Shown piece by piece: positions 28,458 to 39,948 of a stretch of 63,927 nucleotides of DNA. Position 1 is the stretch's first letter; each line of letters starts with the position of its first letter. Below the pieces are notes generated by a model, which did no database searches, had not been told where the DNA came from, and saw only the letters and a program-made list of their open reading frames with translations. The DNA comes from Nitrosospira sp. (lineage in GTDB: Bacteria; Pseudomonadota; Gammaproteobacteria; Burkholderiales; Nitrosomonadaceae), in the NCBI GenBank assembly GCA_003230615.1, contig QIFK01000063.1, positions 1 through 63,927 of the forward strand, in the 5' to 3' direction. The position numbers and the translations under genes were made by a program.

Positions 28458-29527
28458 CTCCAAATCTACTGGTATTTAGAGTGCTTCGGAACCCTAAAGT
28501 AACAATCTCTCTGAGTCTGGCAGACTGGGATTTGCTCTTGCGTCAGGCACGATGCTCGAACCTATTAGCACGTATCCACTCCTTACTGAATGAGCAAGGT
28601 TTGATTGATCGTGTGCCACCAAAGCCCCGTGAACATCTTCAATGGACACACGTAATCGCTGAAAGGCAAATCAAGGCAGTTCATTGGGAGGTAACTATGA
28701 TTCGGAAAGCATTAGCAAAAGTAGGGCCTATAATTCTTCTTAAGGGGGCCGCCTATGTTATGGCAAAACTACCACCTGCTCAGGGGCGACTTTTCTCTGA
28801 TATAGATATCATGGTACCCAAAGATAATCTCAATGAGGTAGAAGCCGCTTTAATGCTCCATGGCTGGGGCACCACCCATCACGATACCTATGACCAGCGT
28901 TATTACCGTAGATGGATGCATGAATTGCCCCCTATGCGGCACATCAAACGCTCGTCTGTTATCGATGTACATCATGCAATTCTGCCGGAAACAGCAGCTA
29001 TCCATCCTAGCCCAGACAAACTTCGTTCGTCAGCGTGCTCACTAGATGGATACGATGATTTGAAAATTCTTGCTCCAGCTGATATGGTATTACACAGTGC
29101 CGCCCACCTATTTAATGAGTCGGAACTAGATAATGGCCTTCGGGATCTAGTCGACATTGATAGTCTGTTACGTCATTTTAGTAACTTACCATCGTTCTGG
29201 GTGGTACTTGTGGAGAGGGCAAAGGATCTAGAACTTACTCGCGCGCTTTTTTATTCTTTACGCTACACAACGCTTATCCTACATACAACCATTCCGCCAA
29301 GTACAATGGTGGCCATAGAGATCGGTCGTCCGAATCAATTAACATTAACAATCATGGACAAACTTTTCACTCGAGCGCTCATGCCAGATCACCCGAGCTG
29401 CTCAGACTGGCTAACAAATACTGCAAAGCGGGTGCTTTATGTAAGGGGAAATTGGCTACGCATGCCGCCCTTACTACTTGCACGTCATCTTTTCCACAAA
29501 GCCTTTATTTCACCCAAGCCTGAATAA
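28454..29527 (+). CDS. Nucleotidyltransferase family protein (NTP_transf_5 type)
   Basis: The 357-residue protein has the polymerase-beta-like core LLKGAA (95-100) and GRLFSDIDIMV (111-121), with the two catalytic aspartates in the G-x(n)-DxD pattern, then IDVHHAI and a helical C-terminal half. Proteins of this type could add a nucleotide to an unknown acceptor. The GTG start overlaps the kinase stop (GTGA), so the two form one operon. This pairing is the standard HPr-rel-A arrangement. Confidence 0.88.
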   Translation: MTPNLLVFRVLRNPKVTISLSLADWDLLLRQARCSNLLARIHSLLNEQGLIDRVPPKPREHLQWTHVIAERQIKAVHWEVTMIRKALAKVGPIILLKGAAYVMAKLPPAQGRLFSDIDIMVPKDNLNEVEAALMLHGWGTTHHDTYDQRYYRRWMHELPPMRHIKRSSVIDVHHAILPETAAIHPSPDKLRSSACSLDGYDDLKILAPADMVLHSAAHLFNESELDNGLRDLVDIDSLLRHFSNLPSFWVVLVERAKDLELTRALFYSLRYTTLILHTTIPPSTMVAIEIGRPNQLTLTIMDKLFTRALMPDHPSCSDWLTNTAKRVLYVRGNWLRMPPLLLARHLFHKAFISPKPE

Positions 29528-29832
29528 TTGCTGCTCTCCAATGATGAGAATTACAACTGAGCATAAATCTGAGAAACGTACTTCTCTATCGCACTAGATC
29601 TAGGAATTCTAGCCTGGAATTGTCGGATTTACTTACACTAGCTCTCTCTTTTTTCGTTCTTTTCGATTACCTACCTGTATATAAACAAGAATTAAGTAGT
29701 GGCACAGAAATTGCTGATGTTTTATTTATTCTGACTCATCTGGGTGCATATAATACATTGTGATTTCTCACACAGAATTCCACACTCAATAGTATTAGCA
29801 TTATTTTCTATACACATTTTAAACACTACATA
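29528..29832 (+). other. 305-bp gap before the lytic transglycosylase gene
   Basis: A TATAAT at 29749-29754 could be a -10 for the downstream gene, but no good -35 sits at the right distance. An inverted repeat TGTGA-TTTC-TCACA lies at 29759-29772; its 4-bp spacer is too short for a CRP site. Nothing else is recognised. Confidence 0.4.
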
Positions 29833-30696
29833 ATGTCTATTTATTTCAGATTGTTCGTGCTGTTGAGTTTATTGCCCTTCTGGCTCGGCCATGCCGTGGC
29901 TGCGGACAGTTTATTGTTTAAGCTTCCATATTCACCAAATTCTGAAAATCCCAAAGAATTAGTATTGATTGCTCTAAAATACGAACACGCTGAAGGTGTC
30001 CGGCGGAATCATGCTAAAGCTGCTACGCTTTATTGCAAAGCAGCAAAGATGGGCGATGCTGACGCACAATTCTTTCTTGGATGGATGTATGCCAATGGAC
30101 GCGGTGTTTTGAAAAACGATAGTATAGCTGCACATTTATTTACTATAGCCGCAAAACAAGGACACACTCACGCTCAAAAAATGGGGCTTTATACCAAGGC
30201 CTCTGCATCGGTATCGTTTCCACCCTGCTTGTTAGAAACGCCCCTTCAACAAACGGCAAATGGGAAAAAAGTGACTTATCCCAACAATTATATCTCTAAA
30301 CTAGTGACCAAACTGTCTCCACTTTATGCGGTAGACCCACAGCTGGTAATGGCTATAATCTCTGTTGAATCTGGATTTAATGTGCGCGCAGTATCGCCTA
30401 AGAACGCACAGGGCCTAATGCAACTTATTCCTGCAACTGCAAAGCGCTTTCACGTTAAGAATTCTTTTGATGCAGAAGATAACATTAAGGGCGGTCTGGC
30501 CTACCTACAATGGTTGTTGACCTTCTTCAAGGGCAATGTGACTTTGGTTGCCGCAGCATATAATGCAGGAGAAGGAACTGTTAAAAGGTACAACGGAATC
30601 CCACCTTATCCCGAGACAAAGAACTATGTAAAGAAGATCAGGAAGCTCTATAAGAAGCGAATCCACCCATATCGCCCCCATGTATCTGGTAGTTGA
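29833..30696 (+). CDS. Exported lytic transglycosylase with Sel1-like repeats
   Basis: The 287-residue protein has a signal peptide ending AVA, two Sel1-like repeats (about 38-115, with AAKMGDADAQFFLGWMYANG), a linker, and an SLT domain (about 160-265). The SLT domain has the catalytic glutamate in IISVESGFN, the QGLMQLIPATAKRF motif and AAAYNAGEGTVKRYNG. It cleaves peptidoglycan between MurNAc and GlcNAc. Its place between the HPr-rel-A pair and sugar-nucleotide genes suggests a role in making room for an envelope-spanning export machine (inference). Confidence 0.9.
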   Translation: MSIYFRLFVLLSLLPFWLGHAVAADSLLFKLPYSPNSENPKELVLIALKYEHAEGVRRNHAKAATLYCKAAKMGDADAQFFLGWMYANGRGVLKNDSIAAHLFTIAAKQGHTHAQKMGLYTKASASVSFPPCLLETPLQQTANGKKVTYPNNYISKLVTKLSPLYAVDPQLVMAIISVESGFNVRAVSPKNAQGLMQLIPATAKRFHVKNSFDAEDNIKGGLAYLQWLLTFFKGNVTLVAAAYNAGEGTVKRYNGIPPYPETKNYVKKIRKLYKKRIHPYRPHVSGS

Positions 30697-30971
30697 ACTG
30701 TCGTTTGCATCGCCACATTAATTATAAAAACATCTCAACAAACCGTTCTCACATTCTATCGGTAATTTAGCAAGGCTTAGATTAACTAACAAGTCCAAGT
30801 TTGCTCGCCAACTAGTTTTCCATTTATTTTTAAGATCATAATCAACAAATGTGCAATGAAATATTGGACACTAGATGACTATCAGTCAGCAACAATTGCT
30901 AGTTTTGTTATTGGTAACAACCGTACTTTATTAAAGATTAATTTGTTTCTAAGAAAAAATTAAGGGAAAAC

Positions 30972-32003
30972 TTAAGCTACAACATGAGCAATGTACCAGT
31001 CCAATGCTTGCTTAAGCCCCTCATCAATTCGATGAGTTGGTGTATAACCTAACAACCTGATGGCCTTGGAAATATCAGCTTGGGAATGACGAATATCGCC
31101 CTCACGAAATGCCACGTATTCCGGCTTATGCTTCTTCAAGTACGGAAATTTTCTCACCAACAAAGAACGTATCATTTCATAGAGCTGGTTAAGGCTTGTT
31201 CGTTCGTTGAGCGCCACGTTATACACTTGATTGGCCGCCTCAGCAGCATCAGTCAACGCTGCAAGAATGTTTACCTGAACAACGTTCTCTATATAGCAGA
31301 AATCCCGACTGGTTTCCCCATCACCATTTATTCGAAGGACTTGACCCTTAATAAGGGCAGCAATCCATTGTGGGATCACAGCAGCATAAGCACCATTCGG
31401 GTCTTGCCTTGGACCAAAAACATTGAAATATCGCAGTCCTATGGACTCAGTACCATAACAACTAGAAAAAACTTCAGCATAAAGCTCGTTGACATACTTG
31501 GTGACTGCATACGGTGAAAGTGGTCGACCTATCATCGATTCCACTTTAGGTAAATCAGGATTGTCACCATAAGTTGAACTGGATGCTGCATAAACAAAAC
31601 GTTTCACAGAAGCATCTCTCGATGCCACTAACATATGCACGAATCCGGAAATATTGTTCTCGTTTGTCAGAATGGGTGCTTCAATTGAGCGTGGCACAGA
31701 CCCTAGAGCTGCATGATGCAAGACATAGTCCACCTTGTAGCAGGCCTTTATACAATCTTCTAGCTGACAGATATCCCCTTCAATAAATCTAAAATTAAGC
31801 CAAGCCTGTGCTCCTACCTGCTCCTTTACCTGATCAAGATTGTGCATGTAGCCAGTTGAAAAATTGTCCAGCCCAATTACTCTTTGGTTTAGCTTGAGCA
31901 GTGCCTGCAATAAATTGGATCCGATAAAGCCAGCAACACCTGTGATTAACCAGCAATATTGATGCTCTTTCAAATGCCGTTGAGAGCTCTGATATTTTGT
32001 CAT
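30972..32003 (-). CDS. tviC: UDP-N-acetylglucosamine 4-epimerase (TviC/WbpP type SDR)
   Basis: This extended SDR epimerase interconverts GlcNAc- and GalNAc-type UDP sugars. The 343-residue protein has the NAD motif [19 protein letters not shown], the SSSTYG and YAVTK catalytic pair, and [16 protein letters not shown] typical of WbpP/TviC. With the adjacent dehydrogenase it would give UDP-GalNAcA. It lies 26 bp after that gene. About 275 bp without recognised features follow it. Confidence 0.9.
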   Translation of the reverse strand: MTKYQSSQRHLKEHQYCWLITGVAGFIGSNLLQALLKLNQRVIGLDNFSTGYMHNLDQVKEQVGAQAWLNFRFIEGDICQLEDCIKACYKVDYVLHHAALGSVPRSIEAPILTNENNISGFVHMLVASRDASVKRFVYAASSSTYGDNPDLPKVESMIGRPLSPYAVTKYVNELYAEVFSSCYGTESIGLRYFNVFGPRQDPNGAYAAVIPQWIAALIKGQVLRINGDGETSRDFCYIENVVQVNILAALTDAAEAANQVYNVALNERTSLNQLYEMIRSLLVRKFPYLKKHKPEYVAFREGDIRHSQADISKAIRLLGYTPTHRIDEGLKQALDWYIAHVVA

Positions 32004-32029
32004 TTTCGACTTACTCTTTTTCTTTTAAT

Positions 32030-33310
32030 TTAGAGTCGCCAGACACTAAGGCCAGTTTCATTAAGTACTTTTTGGTCAAACTGGGATTTAACATCAATGA
32101 AGCATCCCCTCTCAACAACCTTAGATTGAAGATCAGATATTGGCCTCTCAATAAATTCTTGGTGAGACACCGCAACAATAATCACATCAGCACGCGGGAG
32201 ACTCTCCCACGATTCAAGTTCTACGCCATATTCATGACGTGCTTCTTTAGCATCCGCTACAGGGTCATGAACATGCAGCTCAACTCCGTAAGATTTTAGT
32301 TCATGTATCAACTCAGCGACTTTAGAGTTTCTCAAATCGGGGCAATTTTCTTTGAACGTAAGCCCTAGCACATTTACTTTCGCACCTTTGACATTACAAT
32401 TAGATTTAATAAGCTGCTTTATTGTTTGTTCTGCGACAAACTTTGCCATACTGTCGTTAATTCGACGCCCTGCTAAGATCACCTGGGGGCTGTATCCAAT
32501 CATTTCTGCCTTGTGAGTAAGATAATAGGGATCCACACCAATGCAGTGCCCCCCTACTAAACCGGGACGAAAGGGAAGAAAATTCCATTTGGTGCCGGCG
32601 GCCTGCAAGACCTCTAATGAATCAATTTCTAACCTATTAAAAATAATGGCTAACTCGTTCATCAATGCAATGTTAAGGTCACGCTGTGTGTTTTCGATAA
32701 CTTTTGCAGCTTCAGCAACCTTAATACTTGATGTGCGGTGTACACCAGCGGTTATTACAGATTCATAGAGTACGGCGATTTTCTCTAGGGTATCATCATC
32801 ATCCCCTGCCACAACCTTTACGATTGCTGTAAGTGTATGTTTTTTGTCCCCAGGGTTGATCCTTTCTGGAGAAAAACCAACGTGAAAATCTTTTTTCCAT
32901 TTCATTCCCGAATGCTTCTCTAAAACTGGAACGCAAATTTCTTCAGTCGCTCCAGGATAGACTGTAGACTCATAGATAACTATGACACAATGTTTCATAT
33001 GCCTTGCAATAGTTTCACTCGCATTAATAAGCGATGTGAAATCAGGCTTATGAGCAAGGTCTACTGGTGTGGGAACCGAAACTACAATATAGTCAGCCAA
33101 AGACAACTCGGTTGGATCGGTAGTTACAGTTAGATTCTTTGCAGCTTGCAGGTCATCACATGAAACTTCACCAGTCGGATCGACATAACGTTTATAACTC
33201 TCGATTTTGCTACTGGAAGGGTCATAGCCTACAGTTTTCCATTTTTTACCAAATTCAACTGCTAAAGGTAGCCCGACATATCCCAAACCAACCACAGCTA
33301 CTACGCTCAT
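32030..33310 (-). CDS. tviB: UDP-N-acetylglucosamine 6-dehydrogenase (TviB/WbpO type)
   Basis: The enzyme oxidises UDP-GlcNAc or UDP-GalNAc at C6 to the uronic acid with NAD. The 426-residue protein has the Rossmann motif VVGLGYVGLPLA, the central VYPGATEE segment, and the catalytic cysteine in GGHCIGVDPYYLTHKA. The C-terminal third is the UDP-binding domain. The ATG at 33310 follows GGAGAAG. It is the first gene of a two-gene unit with the epimerase; both match the Vi antigen and Pseudomonas O-antigen sugar pathway. Confidence 0.93.
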   Translation of the reverse strand: MSVVAVVGLGYVGLPLAVEFGKKWKTVGYDPSSSKIESYKRYVDPTGEVSCDDLQAAKNLTVTTDPTELSLADYIVVSVPTPVDLAHKPDFTSLINASETIARHMKHCVIVIYESTVYPGATEEICVPVLEKHSGMKWKKDFHVGFSPERINPGDKKHTLTAIVKVVAGDDDDTLEKIAVLYESVITAGVHRTSSIKVAEAAKVIENTQRDLNIALMNELAIIFNRLEIDSLEVLQAAGTKWNFLPFRPGLVGGHCIGVDPYYLTHKAEMIGYSPQVILAGRRINDSMAKFVAEQTIKQLIKSNCNVKGAKVNVLGLTFKENCPDLRNSKVAELIHELKSYGVELHVHDPVADAKEARHEYGVELESWESLPRADVIIVAVSHQEFIERPISDLQSKVVERGCFIDVKSQFDQKVLNETGLSVWRL

Positions 33311-33709
33311 AGGTCTTCTCCAATCAATTTATTGTTTTTCGTCTTACTACAAGCAAACTACAAGCAAACATCGCAATTCCAACCTCATTACTTAAACTAA
33401 ATTTTGGTTGTTATCTTGCAAGAATAAATTCTGTTGCATTCTTATATCAGGATATCATATCCAAGAATAGCGACAATGTAGGTACAGATGTAACGCTTAG
33501 ATATTTTAGATAATGTATATATCGGCGTATGGTTTAATATCTATAGCCAGAAACAACGCAACAAGAAAAACTAGATACCAGAATTCCAGATACGCTCCGA
33601 CTTAAACATAAACAAAACGCTAAACTTTGATGACTCGAAATTGTATGAGTAAACTGGAAAAAATAAAAACAACCAGCGTAAAATTGAGCATTAAATGCCC
33701 CAAACTAAA
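33311..33709 (-). other. 399-bp gap between glmS and the tviBC pair
   Basis: AT-rich. It contains an 11-bp tandem duplication (CTACAAGCAAA twice, near 33347-33368) and a palindrome GGATAT-C-ATATCC at 33450-33462 that could be an operator. No gene or clear promoter is recognised. Confidence 0.5.
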
Positions 33710-35557
33710 TTATTCTACTGTTACCGATTTCGCCAAGTTTCGTGGCTTATCAATATCGGTACCTTTTTGTAGGGCGACATGGTAGGCGAGTAGCTGTAGT
33801 GGAACGGTGTGAAGGATAGGGCTGAGCAACCCTGCGTGCTCAGCTATACGGATAACATGGAGCCCTTCGCTTTCCTGAATACGAGAGTCAGCATCTGCAA
33901 AGACATAGAGCTCCCCCCCACGTGCGCGCACTTCCTGTAAATTGGATTTAAGTTTCTCTAGCAACGTATCGTTGGGAGCAATGGCAACTACGGGCATGTC
34001 CTTATCTACCAAAGCAAGAGGGCCATGTTTCAATTCGCCTGCGGCGTAAGCTTCAGCATGAACATAGGAAATTTCCTTGAGTTTGAGCGCACCTTCCATC
34101 GCAATGGGATAATGCATGCCGCGTCCGAGAAACAGGGCATGACGCTTTTGGAAAAATCTTTCAGCCCAGGCCTTGACCTGCACCTCCACTTGCAGCGTAT
34201 GCTGTAGTGCAACGGGCAGGTGGCGTAGTGCGGCAATCATTTCAAGTTCACGCTCACCGGATAACTTACCGCGCAGTTTCGCTAATGTCATAGTAAGCAA
34301 CATCAGCGCTGCTAACTGCGTGGTGAATGCCTTGGTGGAGGCCACACCAATTTCTGGTCCGGCACGCGTGAGAAAACGTAAATTGGCTTGCCTCACAAGT
34401 GCACTTTCCGCCACATTGCAGATAGCAAGACTATGGCGATGCCCCAATGATTTAGCGTAACTGAGCGCAGCCAAAGTATCTGCGGTTTCCCCTGACTGTG
34501 AAATTCCCACTACTAGTGATTTGGATTGAGAAACTGGATCACGGTAGCGGTATTCGCTTGCAATCTCGACGTTGCAAGTTAATCCAGCCACGGATTCGAG
34601 CCAGTAACGGGCAACCAGACCAGCGTGGTAGCTAGTGCCACAGGCAAGTATCAGGATGCCCTCGGTCTGTCTGAAAATATTTTCCGCTTCACTTCCAAAC
34701 AATCGAGGAGAAATGGAGCGAGCATTGAGCACCATTTCCAGCGTATTTGCCACCGCACCTGGTTGCTCGAATATTTCTTTTTGCATGAAGTGAGCATAGG
34801 GGCCCATCTCCACCGCCTCATTGGTGAGTTTACTTTCGTGTACAGCTCGTGTCACCTCCTTATACGGCCCACCCCCAAGACAACTAACAATGCGGTAACT
34901 ATCTCGACGCAGCTCAGCCACATCACCCTCTTCCAAGTAGATCATGCGCTTGGTAACTTGCAGCAGGGCGGAGGCATCGGAGGCGGCATAGTGCCCGTCT
35001 TCACCTATCCCCAGCAGCAGCGGCGCACCATTGCGAGAAACAACTATATGCTCCGGATGCGTCTCTTCCATTACAGCAATAGCATAAGCGCCTTGCAATT
35101 CAACAACCGATCGGCACACGGCCTCAAATAAATCAGGGGCTTTCTTTAAGTGATGCGTGATGAGATGGGCGATAACTTCAGTATCAGTGTCAGAAACAAA
35201 CTCAAAACCTGCAGCTTGCAAGCGTTGATGCAATACCTCATGATTTTCGATGATACCGTTATGTACCACAGCGACCTTCGATGCCTCACCGGAAAGGTGG
35301 GGGTGAGCATTACGCTCAGAAGGTTCGCCATGTGTAGCCCATCGGGTGTGAGCGATACCGATCTCACCTTGAAACTGCTGCTCGTTAGCAAGCCTACTAA
35401 GTTCTGCAACCCGTCCAGTGGTACGTAATCGACACAATTCACCATTCAGCAACGCAATTCCAGCAGAATCGTAACCACGATATTCGAGGCGGTGTAGACC
35501 TTCTAGTAAGGTAGGGACAATATTATTTTGTGCTATTGCACCAACTATGCCACACAT
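33710..35557 (-). CDS. glmS: Glutamine-fructose-6-phosphate aminotransferase
   Basis: GlmS makes glucosamine-6-phosphate, the first step to UDP-GlcNAc. The 615-residue protein has the N-terminal nucleophile cysteine (MCGIVGA), the glutaminase motif HTRWATHG, two SIS domains (around 290-430 and 460-600, with ACGTSYHAG and SQSGETADT), and the usual C-terminus [11 protein letters not shown]. It lies 65 bp after glmU on the same strand. Confidence 0.97.
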   Translation of the reverse strand: MCGIVGAIAQNNIVPTLLEGLHRLEYRGYDSAGIALLNGELCRLRTTGRVAELSRLANEQQFQGEIGIAHTRWATHGEPSERNAHPHLSGEASKVAVVHNGIIENHEVLHQRLQAAGFEFVSDTDTEVIAHLITHHLKKAPDLFEAVCRSVVELQGAYAIAVMEETHPEHIVVSRNGAPLLLGIGEDGHYAASDASALLQVTKRMIYLEEGDVAELRRDSYRIVSCLGGGPYKEVTRAVHESKLTNEAVEMGPYAHFMQKEIFEQPGAVANTLEMVLNARSISPRLFGSEAENIFRQTEGILILACGTSYHAGLVARYWLESVAGLTCNVEIASEYRYRDPVSQSKSLVVGISQSGETADTLAALSYAKSLGHRHSLAICNVAESALVRQANLRFLTRAGPEIGVASTKAFTTQLAALMLLTMTLAKLRGKLSGERELEMIAALRHLPVALQHTLQVEVQVKAWAERFFQKRHALFLGRGMHYPIAMEGALKLKEISYVHAEAYAAGELKHGPLALVDKDMPVVAIAPNDTLLEKLKSNLQEVRARGGELYVFADADSRIQESEGLHVIRIAEHAGLLSPILHTVPLQLLAYHVALQKGTDIDKPRNLAKSVTVE

Positions 35558-35622
35558 GGACGATTTTCCTTGTCGCTAAGTTCTATAACTGTAAGACGGC
35601 AGCAAATTCACTGTTTCGTGTT

Positions 35623-37020
35623 TCATTCTTTACCTCTCGTTTTTTTCACAGGTCGCTTCCATCCAGCAACACTCATCTGCTTGGCGCGTGACAAGGTCAA
35701 CTCCTCCGGTGGCGTATCCCTGGTAATGGTCGACCCTGCACCTATAGTGGAACCTTTTGCTATCTTCACAGGAGCAATTAATTGCGTATCCGAACCAATA
35801 AAAACATTGTCCTCAATGATAGTCTGGAACTTGTTGGCCCCATCGTAGTTACAGGTAATTGTGCCAGCACCGACATTTACATTTTTACCGATCGTTGTAT
35901 CACCGATGTAGGTTAAGTGATTTGCCTTGCTACCGGTAGCGATACTGCTATTCTTGACTTCCACGAAGTTGCCGACATGGACTTTGCTGGCAAGTTTCGT
36001 TCCTGGACGAATTCGGGCTAACGGACCGATACGACAACTTTTTCCAATATCAGCATTTTCGATCAGGCTAAATGGAAAAATTATTGTGTCTGCTTCAACC
36101 TTCACATTTTTCAATATGCTGTTAGCGCCTATTCTCACGCCATCACCTATCTCCACTAAACCCTCGAAAATACAGTTAATATCTATTTCCACATCTTTAC
36201 CACAATCAAGTTGCCCGCGAACATCAATACGCGAAGGATCGGCCAAGGTCACACCTTGTTCGAGCAATTTATTTGCATATTCGTTTTGGTGAATTCGTTC
36301 AAGTGTTGCCAATTGCACCTTGCTATTGACACCCAACACCTCCCAGGTATGAGATGGATGCGCTGCCTCTATTTTGACGCCCGCAGTAGCCGCCATCGCT
36401 ACAATGTCGGTGAGGTAATACTCTTTTTGTGCGTTTTTGTTTTCTAATTTGGGCAACCAATCATGTAAACATGCGTTAGGAGCCACCATGATGCCAGTGT
36501 TAGTTTCGTGGATTTGTCGCTGAGCTGTGCTAGCGTCTTTTTCTTCGACAATAGCAGAAATCTTACCCGTTCCAATCTCACGCATGATTCTGCCATAGCC
36601 CGACGGCTCGTTTAGTTCTACTGTCAGCAAAGCCAAATTTTCTGCCGAAGCAGTCGTTATTAACATCTGTAGTGTTTCAACTCTGATCAACGGCACATCA
36701 CCATATAACACCAGTGTAATACCTTTTTCGTCTAAATGCGGCAGGCATTGCATCAGCGCATGTCCGGTACCTAATTGTGGCTCCTGTTTTACCCAAATAA
36801 GCTCATTATTGGCTATCGTTTTCGGAACAGTTTCGTTTCCATGTCCATATACCACACAAACTTTTTGCGGCGATAATGCATGAGCTGTGCCAAGTACATG
36901 AGAAAGCAATGGCTTTCCTGCTACCAGGTGCAATACCTTGGGTAAAGTCGAGTACATACGCTTTCCGAGTCCAGCTGCTAGAATGACAATATTCAGATTT
37001 TGCACGGCATTATTGGGCAA
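35623..37020 (-). CDS. glmU: Bifunctional GlcN-1-P acetyltransferase / GlcNAc-1-P uridylyltransferase
   Basis: GlmU acetylates GlcN-1-P and then makes UDP-GlcNAc. The N-terminal uridylyltransferase starts LNIVILAAGLGKRM. The C-terminal half is a left-handed beta-helix with hexapeptide repeats (IGANSILKNV, NHLTYIGDTTIG, GAGTITCNYDG). The start is not certain: TTG at 37020 or GTG at 37005, neither with a strong ribosome site; the GTG fits the family N-terminus better. Confidence 0.96.
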   Translation of the reverse strand: MPNNAVQNLNIVILAAGLGKRMYSTLPKVLHLVAGKPLLSHVLGTAHALSPQKVCVVYGHGNETVPKTIANNELIWVKQEPQLGTGHALMQCLPHLDEKGITLVLYGDVPLIRVETLQMLITTASAENLALLTVELNEPSGYGRIMREIGTGKISAIVEEKDASTAQRQIHETNTGIMVAPNACLHDWLPKLENKNAQKEYYLTDIVAMAATAGVKIEAAHPSHTWEVLGVNSKVQLATLERIHQNEYANKLLEQGVTLADPSRIDVRGQLDCGKDVEIDINCIFEGLVEIGDGVRIGANSILKNVKVEADTIIFPFSLIENADIGKSCRIGPLARIRPGTKLASKVHVGNFVEVKNSSIATGSKANHLTYIGDTTIGKNVNVGAGTITCNYDGANKFQTIIEDNVFIGSDTQLIAPVKIAKGSTIGAGSTITRDTPPEELTLSRAKQMSVAGWKRPVKKTRGKE

Positions 37021-37154
37021 ACGACCAATCGTAAAAAGTGATTCACAATGGAATTCATCAAGCGATAACTTGATTACAATGTAATTAATCGGATGAGATA
37101 GTATAAAGTTTAACTTTAATTTCTACTTTATGCAGAAATTATCGTGGAAAAATA

Positions 37155-37178
37155 AAAAGGCGGCAAAAGCCGCCTTTT
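37155..37178 (-). terminator. Rho-independent terminator of the atp operon
   Basis: A perfect 10-bp stem joins AAAAGGCGGC (37155-37164) and GCCGCCTTTT (37169-37178) around a 4-nt loop. On the minus strand the 3' arm runs straight into TTTTATTTTT. It lies just after the atpC stop and before glmU. Confidence 0.92.
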
Positions 37179-37195
37179 CTAGGTACAAATAAAGC

Positions 37196-37621
37196 TCAGT
37201 GCGAACGTTTTCTCAATTTTTCAATCGCTGCTATCTGCGCAACAGATTCAGCCAACTCAGCCTGGGCGCGGGCGTAATCTATCTTAGAGGATTGATCTTT
37301 CATAGCTTCCTCTGCACGTGCTTTAGCTTCGAGGGCTTTGGCCTCATCTAGATCAGCGCCACGCACGGCAGTGTCAGCAAGAATAGTTACCACACTGGGC
37401 TGAACTTCCAGCATTCCACCAGAAACATAAATTACCTCTTCCTCAGACTGATTGGGTACTCTAATCCGTACCGATCCAGGTTTTATTCTTGTAATCAATG
37501 GCGCATGACGGGGATAAATGCCCACTTCACCCATTTGTGCCGGCACAATGACAGCCTCCGCAAGCCCAGAAAAAACGGATTGCTCAGCACTTACCACGTC
37601 TACATGTATTGTCATTGCCAT
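37196..37621 (-). CDS. atpC: ATP synthase F1 epsilon subunit
   Basis: Epsilon couples the gamma shaft to the c-ring and can inhibit ATP hydrolysis. The 141-residue protein has the N-terminal beta-sandwich ([51 protein letters not shown]) and the C-terminal two-helix domain ending EKLRKRSH. It is the last gene of the operon, 13 bp after atpD. Confidence 0.97.
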   Translation of the reverse strand: MAMTIHVDVVSAEQSVFSGLAEAVIVPAQMGEVGIYPRHAPLITRIKPGSVRIRVPNQSEEEVIYVSGGMLEVQPSVVTILADTAVRGADLDEAKALEAKARAEEAMKDQSSKIDYARAQAELAESVAQIAAIEKLRKRSH

Positions 37622-37634
37622 AGCTTAACTCTTA

Positions 37635-39020
<1,386 letters not shown>

Positions 39021-39042
39021 TTAAATGCTAAATCAAAAATTA

Positions 39043-39945
39043 TTAAACTGCTGCAGCGCCAGCAACTATTTCAGAAAGCTCTTTCGTAATAGCCGCCTGA
39101 CGGGTCTTGTTGTAAATTAATGTAAGTTCGTTAATTACGTCACCTGCATTATCTGATGCGGCCTTCATCGCGACCATCCGAGCAGACTGCTCGGAAGCTA
39201 TGTTTTCCGTCAACGACTGATAAATGAGTGCTTCAATATATCGCACCATGATGTCATCAATTACTGTTTTAGCATCCGGTTCGTAAATGTAGTCCCACGT
39301 TCCTGCCGCCCCGCCATGATCCTTACTATCGCTTTCTTTCCCTTCGCCACCATGTAGCTGCGCATCAGACAGTGGCAGCAATTTTTCCATTATGGGCTCT
39401 TGTTTCATGGCGTTAATAAAGCGGTTATAAAAAATAAATACCTGGTCAAAGCGATCCTCGATGTAACCATCAAGAATAACCTTCACAGCACCAATAAGCT
39501 TTTCTAAATGTGGGGCATCACCTAACCCAACAATGTTCGAAACCACGTTGGCTCCAAGACGGGTCATAAAACCTAAACTTTTATTACCAATACAGCAAAC
39601 TTCAATTTGCTCTCCCTCACCTTCCCACGCTTTTATTTTTGTCAGCACTAAGCGCAGAATGTTAGTGTTGAGCCCTCCGCACAAACCCTTGTCAGATGTC
39701 ACCACAATGATTCCAATACGTTTGACCGTATCCCTCTCTACCAGAAAGGGGTGGTGATATTCGCTACTGGCTCGACTCATGTGTGCTGCGACATTGCGGA
39801 TTTTGTCTCCGTAAGGACGCGCTTTTTTCATCCGCTCTTGTGCCTTACGCATTTTAGAGGCAGCCACCATTTCCATCGCACGCGTGATCTTTTGCGTATT
39901 TTTTACGCTATTGATCTTGTTCCGTATTTCTCTGCTTCCAGCCAT
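39043..39945 (-). CDS. atpG: ATP synthase F1 gamma subunit
   Basis: The rotating central shaft. The 300-residue protein has the conserved N-terminal coiled coil ([28 protein letters not shown] region), the [12 protein letters not shown] motif, and the C-terminal helix with [21 protein letters not shown] Gly/Asp/Lys-rich loop of about 18 residues around 200-218 is slightly longer than in E. coli. Confidence 0.97.
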   Translation of the reverse strand: MAGSREIRNKINSVKNTQKITRAMEMVAASKMRKAQERMKKARPYGDKIRNVAAHMSRASSEYHHPFLVERDTVKRIGIIVVTSDKGLCGGLNTNILRLVLTKIKAWEGEGEQIEVCCIGNKSLGFMTRLGANVVSNIVGLGDAPHLEKLIGAVKVILDGYIEDRFDQVFIFYNRFINAMKQEPIMEKLLPLSDAQLHGGEGKESDSKDHGGAAGTWDYIYEPDAKTVIDDIMVRYIEALIYQSLTENIASEQSARMVAMKAASDNAGDVINELTLIYNKTRQAAITKELSEIVAGAAAV

Positions 39946-39948
39946 AGT

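Noticed and set aside
29759-29772. TGTGA-TTTC-TCACA as a CRP/FNR-type site
   Set aside because: The spacer is 4 bp, whereas CRP sites need 6; no clear promoter lies at a fitting distance.
33311-33709. glmS riboswitch or ribozyme near glmS
   Set aside because: The gap is downstream of glmS, not upstream, and such ribozymes are not expected in this group; no conserved core is visible.
27156-33709. Accessory block as a mobile element
   Set aside because: No integrase, transposase, flanking tRNA or direct repeats are seen at either edge, and base composition looks like the neighbours.
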